From positions 1-5,203 of the forward strand of contig JALSKY010000011.1 of the NCBI GenBank assembly GCA_026988585.1: a stretch of DNA of 5,203 nucleotides. Reading direction: 5' to 3'. Both the position numbers and the translations under genes were made by a program. This DNA comes from Deltaproteobacteria bacterium (GTDB lineage Bacteria > Desulfobacterota > Dissulfuribacteria > Dissulfuribacterales > QOAL01). This document shows, piece by piece, positions 4,984 through 5,203 of the stretch. How positions within the stretch are numbered: position 1 is the first letter of the stretch; every line of letters starts with the position of its first letter. The notes beneath the pieces were generated by a model. That model did not search any database, was not told where the DNA came from, and was given only the letters and a program-made list of their open reading frames with translations.

Positions 4984-5012
4984 TATATACCACGGAGCCA
5001 AGGCCACGTCAA
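4984..5012 (-). promoter_or_regulatory. Sigma70-type promoter of the tRNA-Ala gene
   Basis: TTGACG (5007-5012), a 17-nt spacer and TATATA (4984-4989) on the minus strand, placing the start near 4977, about 9 nt before the mature tRNA. The discriminator after the -10 box is GC-rich (CCCGC, 4976-4980), a feature associated in proteobacterial stable-RNA promoters with stringent (ppGpp) control. Confidence 0.75.
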
Positions 5013-5203
5013 CCAATAAAGATAGAAAGCAACAGAGAGAAGAGAAGCCCTGTTCACTACAGAAGGGATGGTAATGGTTTACCATTCTTCACCAGATTAC
5101 ATGAATTATATGCAGAAAATTAGGGGCAAAAATTGGTTGTATAACAGCAGAGTTCAGCCTATTGTGTGGACTTAAAATTTACAACTATCACCTTATCAGG
5201 AGT
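5013..5203. other. Right-end intergenic region without a recognisable gene
   Basis: No convincing coding region was found. On the plus strand a weak promoter-like pair, TTGTAT (5137-5142), 17 nt, TATTGT (5160-5165), is followed by AGGAGT at the very end (5198-5203), which could be the ribosome site of a divergent gene starting outside the window. Alternatively, on the minus strand a frame reads TPDKVIVVNFKSTQ and stops at 5159-5161, which could be the end of a gene entering from the right. The two readings cannot be separated here. A short inverted repeat AATGGT-TT-ACCATT lies at 5073-5086. Confidence 0.35.

Noticed and set aside
4855..5085. 76-codon minus-strand frame across the terminator, tRNA-Ala and its promoter
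   Set aside because: It translates a complete tRNA gene and its control signals; no ribosome site of note and no protein-like composition.

Overview
The window is the promoter-proximal part of a bacterial respiratory complex I (nuo) operon, read entirely on the minus strand, with a tRNA-Ala gene just upstream of it. Running from high to low coordinates (the direction of transcription) the order is tRNA-Ala(GGC), a rho-independent terminator, an AT-rich promoter and leader region, then nuoA, nuoB, nuoC, nuoD, nuoH, nuoI and the first 24 codons of nuoJ, which leaves the window at base 1. Nearly all of 1-4566 is coding. Junctions are tight: A/B 0-9 nt, B/C overlapping by 4 nt, D/H 12 nt and H/I 15 nt. 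The two longer gaps (C/D 67 nt and I/J 71 nt) each contain a very short ORF whose stop overlaps a start codon (or candidate start codon) of the next gene.

The genes specify the quinone module and start of the membrane arm of complex I: NuoB, C, D and I form the connecting/Q module with clusters N2, N6a and N6b; NuoH and NuoA are the membrane subunits next to the quinone site; NuoJ begins the antiporter-like arm. nuoE, nuoF and nuoG (the NADH-oxidising module), normally located between nuoD and nuoH, are absent: nuoD is followed by nuoH after 12 nt. This is the 11-subunit type layout known from several lineages (for example Chlorobi, some Bacteroidetes and Desulfobacterota, cyanobacteria and archaeal Fpo), in which the electron donor is not necessarily NADH and may be ferredoxin or another reduced carrier. 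NuoI has a basic Lys/Pro/Ala-rich tail and NuoC has a charged Lys/Glu insertion; both may be lineage-specific and could contact an alternative donor.

The organism is a Gram-negative-type bacterium. Protein style and gene order would suit an anaerobe of the Desulfobacterota (former Deltaproteobacteria), but this is an inference, not proven by the window. The regulatory region between the tRNA and nuoA (4567-4836) is the least ordinary part. It contains a good sigma70-type promoter (TTGACA, 17 nt, TACAAA) whose -35 box lies in the middle of a 12-bp inverted repeat, and a third copy of the same half-site sits about 150 bp downstream in the leader. This looks like an operator for an unidentified regulator of the nuo operon. 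The right end (5013-5203) holds no recognisable gene. I did not find a clearly new system; the donor question, the operator and the gap ORFs are the points worth a second look.
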